Source of the DNA: Plectrocnemia conspersa | Lineage: Eukaryota; Arthropoda; Insecta; Trichoptera; Polycentropodidae | Assembly (NCBI GenBank): GCA_009617715.1 | Contig: VTFK01000268.1 | Coordinates: 124,001-188,000, forward strand | Length of the DNA stretch: 64,000 nucleotides | Direction of reading: 5' to 3' | In this document: positions 59,690 to 64,000 of the stretch, one piece after another | Layout: the number at the start of each line of letters is the position of its first letter | Position numbering within the stretch: position 1 is the first letter of the stretch | Notes under the pieces: generated by a model | Databases searched by the model: none | Seen by the model: only the letters and a program-made list of their open reading frames with translations | Told to the model about the DNA's origin: nothing | Position numbers and translations under genes: made by a program

Positions 59690-62600
59690 CTATAAACAAA
59701 AATATACATAAATGAATATAAATCAAATTAAAAGTACTTAAACTAAACTTTATTCATATCTAAATGTCAAACTCGTAATTAAAAATTAAGGTAAGACGCC
59801 ACAGGTCTGAATGTTAATCACGCCGCACAAGCATGATTCAGTCATAAATCGCTAAAAGTTTTGCATTGCAATTATTTATTCGCAACAGTCTTTAATAAAT
59901 TTGCCTTTTAAAATCAAATAGTGATATAAAAACAAAATGTAATAATCTAAATATTACGCTATTAAGTCACAAACATTGGCAGGTAAGTTGCACCTTTTGC
60001 AATATTAAGCAATATTTAATATAGAACATGCCATAAAACAAAAATTGTATGTTCATTACAATATATGAATAAAATCTGTTTAAAAAACATCGCGCTTACA
60101 GGATTTTTGTCATGCCGTATGAGCACGACTCGGTCATAAATTTGCATTGCAATGTTTTATTCTCAACAGTTGTTTAAAAACCGGGCAAACGAACAAAGAT
60201 TGTGATTTAAAAACGCAACGAAAAATTCGAAATCTTGTTCCTTTTATCATATTTTTTGTCAAACGCAGGTCGTCTCACAAAAAAAAACGCTTTTAAAGTT
60301 TGACAAGCTCAAGGCCAAGAAGACATAGATTAACTTTAGACCATCTCGGCTTTTCTATTCACGTCAAACCCTGGCACAGAAGTTTCCTCTGCTTAACAGA
60401 CAACTGTATTATTCAGACTTAGACACGGAAACAGGACTTTATGTACAAATTAACTAAAATATATAAACTATAAATGCATATAAATATAATTTAAACTGTT
60501 GCATAAAAGCAATTAATAAAAAAATACTTTTATCCCTGATCCTATAAACTCTTTCAGACTATACCCCAATAAAAAATAAATATTTAAAGCAATGTTTAAT
60601 ATATTTTTGTGTCTTTCTAAATAAGCAATATTAACTGGGAAAACTCTTACAGTGGTGATGGTTGTTGTTAGCATTGTTAAAATGTTAATCTCGCCTATTC
60701 TAAGCTTTGTTCCGTTTCAAGTACTATTTTTTAATTTCATCATATATCATTTGTATTTAAAAGATCATGTGATTTTCTTAATTTAATTAGCACAGTTAGG
60801 TTTTTAAATCCATCATTTACTTAACCGCATTAGAATATATTTTTTAAAACATCCATACATAACTCACATCCAAGTGGGCACTCCTTCTTCCCTTTCCTCT
60901 TATAAAAGTACGCATATACCATATTTTCTCTTGCTGCATACATTAAAATTTCATATTGATTAATAAAAAGCGGCAGCGGCTGGGAAAACAGCAGCACACC
61001 GGCCTCACCTTGCTTATTTATCGAGCGGCCTCGGCAATAAAGTCGTAGGAGCGTCAGAATATTTTTCCGCGGGAACATTCCCGTATTGAAAACGCTCCCG
61101 TTGGGAATCTGTAAACAGTGGGATTTCGAACGACAACTTCATATTTCACATTGGTGAAATGAGACACCGCCACAGCGCAAATAATGGCAAGGGGCATAAA
61201 GGGAATGGAATGACGTATTTTTACATACATGCTTACAAACTAGATATTCTGATTCTTGACACTGTAAATTTCTGAGCATTAATAATATAATTTATTATAT
61301 TAATTTATTTCTAAGCAAATTCAGTTGCAGTATAACGTTTGCTCAATAACTCATAAGGTTAGCCGCTTTGCAGGCGTCTATGTGGGATAGATGTCCGGCT
61401 AACACGACATCTAGTTATCATAGAGTCGATATAAAAATATTAATTTATTCTGGATATACATACATATATGTATGTGTTTTTAAAAATACATATTATCATC
61501 ACAACGCGCATTAGAGAAAATATTCTCATACTAATTTAATCACCAGAGGCAGATTATGACACTAGAAAAACCCTTGTTTGGTAAAAACGATGTTTATAAT
61601 TTGTGTCATAAAAGTATCAATCTTTAAGCTGTATTAGTTTTTTTATCAAATCCGCTTTAAGGTAAGATATTATCATATTTTATTTATTGCTAGTAGATAG
61701 ATCATAAACATGATTCAAAAAGGTATGAAAGTCTTAAAAACCCTTTATAAATTAACATTCCATACTAGTATCAGTAGTCATTAATATTTGTTTAAAAAAA
61801 AAGTATTTATATATACATATTCGTTTAAGCATTATATGATATTTATTTACTATTTTAACACCTAAATTTTGATTTATAAATATTTTACGGCAAACAGACC
61901 CAAAACCACATTTAATAGACAAAATAAAACATATGCAGCTTCACCACGATTATGCATCGTCTCACACCACAGCATATGAAATGAATCTAGCATTATCTTA
62001 GCCTTCTAATTATCTAACAACATCGACTCTTTATGTATCATATAATAGAAAAAACAACCATAGGGAATTAAATTTCAATTCAGTGAAAAGATTATTGTAT
62101 CGTACGACGAGGCCATTTCGTTAGTTCCCAAAGGTCTCGGCTTGAAACATTTTCTACTTAGTGCAAATGAAACTGTGTATAGAGGCTTAATATTCCTGTA
62201 GTATTTTAATAATATTTTTTACTTAGAAAATATGATAATACAAAAAATTTTATGTTTTTAAAAACATAAGAACACCAGAATCATAAATTTAAACATGAGT
62301 TACAATTTTTTTAATATAATTAAAGCCGTAATTTTGTAGCTGTTTTTTCACTAACAGTAAAAAATTATTGATATTTTAAATCGATGCCAAATTTAGGTTA
62401 AAAAACACAGAATCTGTAAATAATAAACTTGCGTGTTCGGTTAATCGCGAAAACGGTTAAATCTACGGTTCAACGGGTCGGAACGATTGCGCGATGAACA
62501 AACGGTTACTATTGCGTTGTATTTAATATTTACGCACTTTGGATTGTATGAATTGTAAAAAGTGACTATAACAAAGTCAAATGGTTAACAAGGGTAATAA

Positions 62601-64000
62601 ATTGTATTAATGAAAAATGAATATACAGCTAACTGTGGATGGTAATTTATTTTAATTGGAAAATGGATTTGTATGAGATTTTCTTAATTTAAACTATTTA
62701 AACTTTTTCGTTTTGCTACTTTATTTTTACAATTTTTTGTATTTTAATTCAATATTCAAGTTTTAAATTTTCTTATGCACATAAGTTTGATGGTGTATTA
62801 ATTGATAATAAAATAAAGCTTTAGTTAATTTTATAAAGACACCTCTCCTTATACTCATATACATAATTGCAAATAACAGATTAAAAGTAATATTGTTGTT
62901 AAAAAGTTTTAAAATAAAAAGTAAAAATTTCTATACTTAATTTGTATTTTATAATATTTTTTTCCAAATAATTAAAATTTACATTTTAAACCTATTGAGA
63001 TATGCTCTTTATAAAATATCCAAATACATAATCTAATTTAAACATATTTTTTTAATTCATCTTAAAACCTAGCGTAGAACTTCAGTCTTGCAATATTTGT
63101 ACAACAGTGGTTTTGTTGTGTTTAAAGCAGTAATAAATTAAATTAAACAATTAACTAATGTTCGCAGTTGAAAAGTTTGTTACATTAACATTGTATTATT
63201 TGTGTACAAGAAAATAATTTTATTAAAATTGTATTTAAAAATAAACACTTTATTAATTTAAATATGATTTATAATATTAATAATAAAGCTAGTTGAGTTT
63301 TACGTTTAAACTATGGAGAAAAAACAGGTATTTATATCGTTCAACTGGAATGCTTTTCATTATATAAACACAAGAGGTTTTGTTTGATTTTTTGCTTTTG
63401 ATTTTGTGAAAAAAACATAGTACTTTGAAGTATAAGAATGTAAAAAAATTATAAGAATTTCACTAGATTAAATATTAAATGCAAAAAAATTATACCTGAA
63501 TTTTACGATAAGAAAATTTTAGGAATGTAATTATAGCTCAAATTATTTATCTTATATGTACATTTACAAGTCATATAATTTTACATAGACACATTGACTC
63601 TTACAATAAGATCTATATAACTCAATATTTAGGATACTAAAAAGCGATAATGAATAAGTAATTTTTTTTCAGCAAAAAATAATTTTAAAGATAGTTAATT
63701 ACTAATCTATAACAAACAGCCTAAAAAAATACAAAAAACTAACCATATGTTCATAAAAAAATATATCAGATAGAATCAATTTTTTTGGAACCCAAAACAC
63801 ACAGATAAAACTTCAACCTAAATTCAAAGTTAGTGCATTGGCCGATACAAAAGTTGCCTAAAAACCACTGATGTAAAAATGGTTTTCCTAGAGATATATT
63901 AATTTTATAGCAAGATTTTAATATTTTTATCAAGGATTTTGTATTATAAAATTTCCCATTAAAGTGTCAAGTTAAACAAATGTGATTTACAAATATCCTC
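59690..64000 (-). other. Intron (partial) upstream of the first visible exon
   Basis: No further Sidestep exon was recognised on the minus strand here, so the signal peptide and the first Ig domains must lie beyond 64000. A GC-richer block at 60950-61200 (GGCAGCGGCTGGGAAAACAG, CGAGCGGCCTCGGCAATAAA, CCGCGGGAACATTCCCG) stands out. The remainder is AT-rich. An 82-codon frame at 60830-61078 looks like chance overlap with the GC-rich block. Confidence 0.7.

Noticed and set aside
1..64000. tRNA, rRNA, CRISPR or bacterial-type operon features
   Set aside because: No cloverleaf with A- and B-box-like sequence was seen on scanning. The regular repeats at 16128-17700 are far too long and lack spacers of CRISPR type, and the sequence is clearly eukaryotic.

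Overview
The window is nuclear DNA of an animal, almost certainly an insect. It is very AT-rich and has no operon-like gene packing. It holds worn LINE and DNA-transposon remains and seven short minus-strand exons with canonical splice sites. Those exons join in frame into about 343 residues of one protein, the second half of the ectodomain of a Sidestep-family (Side) immunoglobulin-superfamily cell-surface receptor. This family is known from insects as ligands or partners of Beaten-path proteins in axon guidance. The insect order cannot be fixed from the sequence alone.

Layout, in the direction of transcription (high to low coordinates): 59689-59545 (end of an Ig domain), 56769-56639 and 26708-26549 (the next Ig domain, split by an intron of 29.9 kb), 15110-14921 and 12370-12267 (the last Ig domain), 12198-12051 and 4082-3931 (the fibronectin III domain). 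The phases match at all six internal junctions. The signal peptide and first Ig domains lie beyond position 64000. The transmembrane and cytoplasmic exons lie before position 1, or were not recognisable. The window is therefore one gene in its middle part, with about 63 kb of intron and 1.03 kb of coding sequence.

The introns hold several classes of material. There are six or seven LINE fragments: one RTE-like reverse transcriptase piece, and several jockey/CR1-like 3' ends, of which 49835-48914 is the best preserved. A relic of an uncharacterised insect transposase family sits between short inverted repeats (31522-32577). A non-autonomous element of about 1 kb has 31-bp inverted ends and an 8-bp direct repeat beside them (34034-35096). 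An array of about 170-bp tandem repeats ends in an inverted copy (16128-17700). An unnamed interspersed family of about 0.7-0.9 kb occurs four times in the first 10 kb. A second unnamed family carries a short conserved reading frame (core EATASLFA) and occurs three times.

Several GC-richer, apparently single-copy islands of 250-750 bp stand out in the AT-rich introns and are candidate intronic enhancers or conserved non-coding DNA. No tRNA, rRNA, CRISPR array or nested protein-coding gene with solid support was found. No convincing new multi-gene system is visible. The most unusual items are the unnamed repeat families with residual coding capacity, two isolated stop-free reading frames (10763-10960 and 58002-58196), a perfect 44-bp palindrome at 11116 and a long hairpin at 53957-54101.
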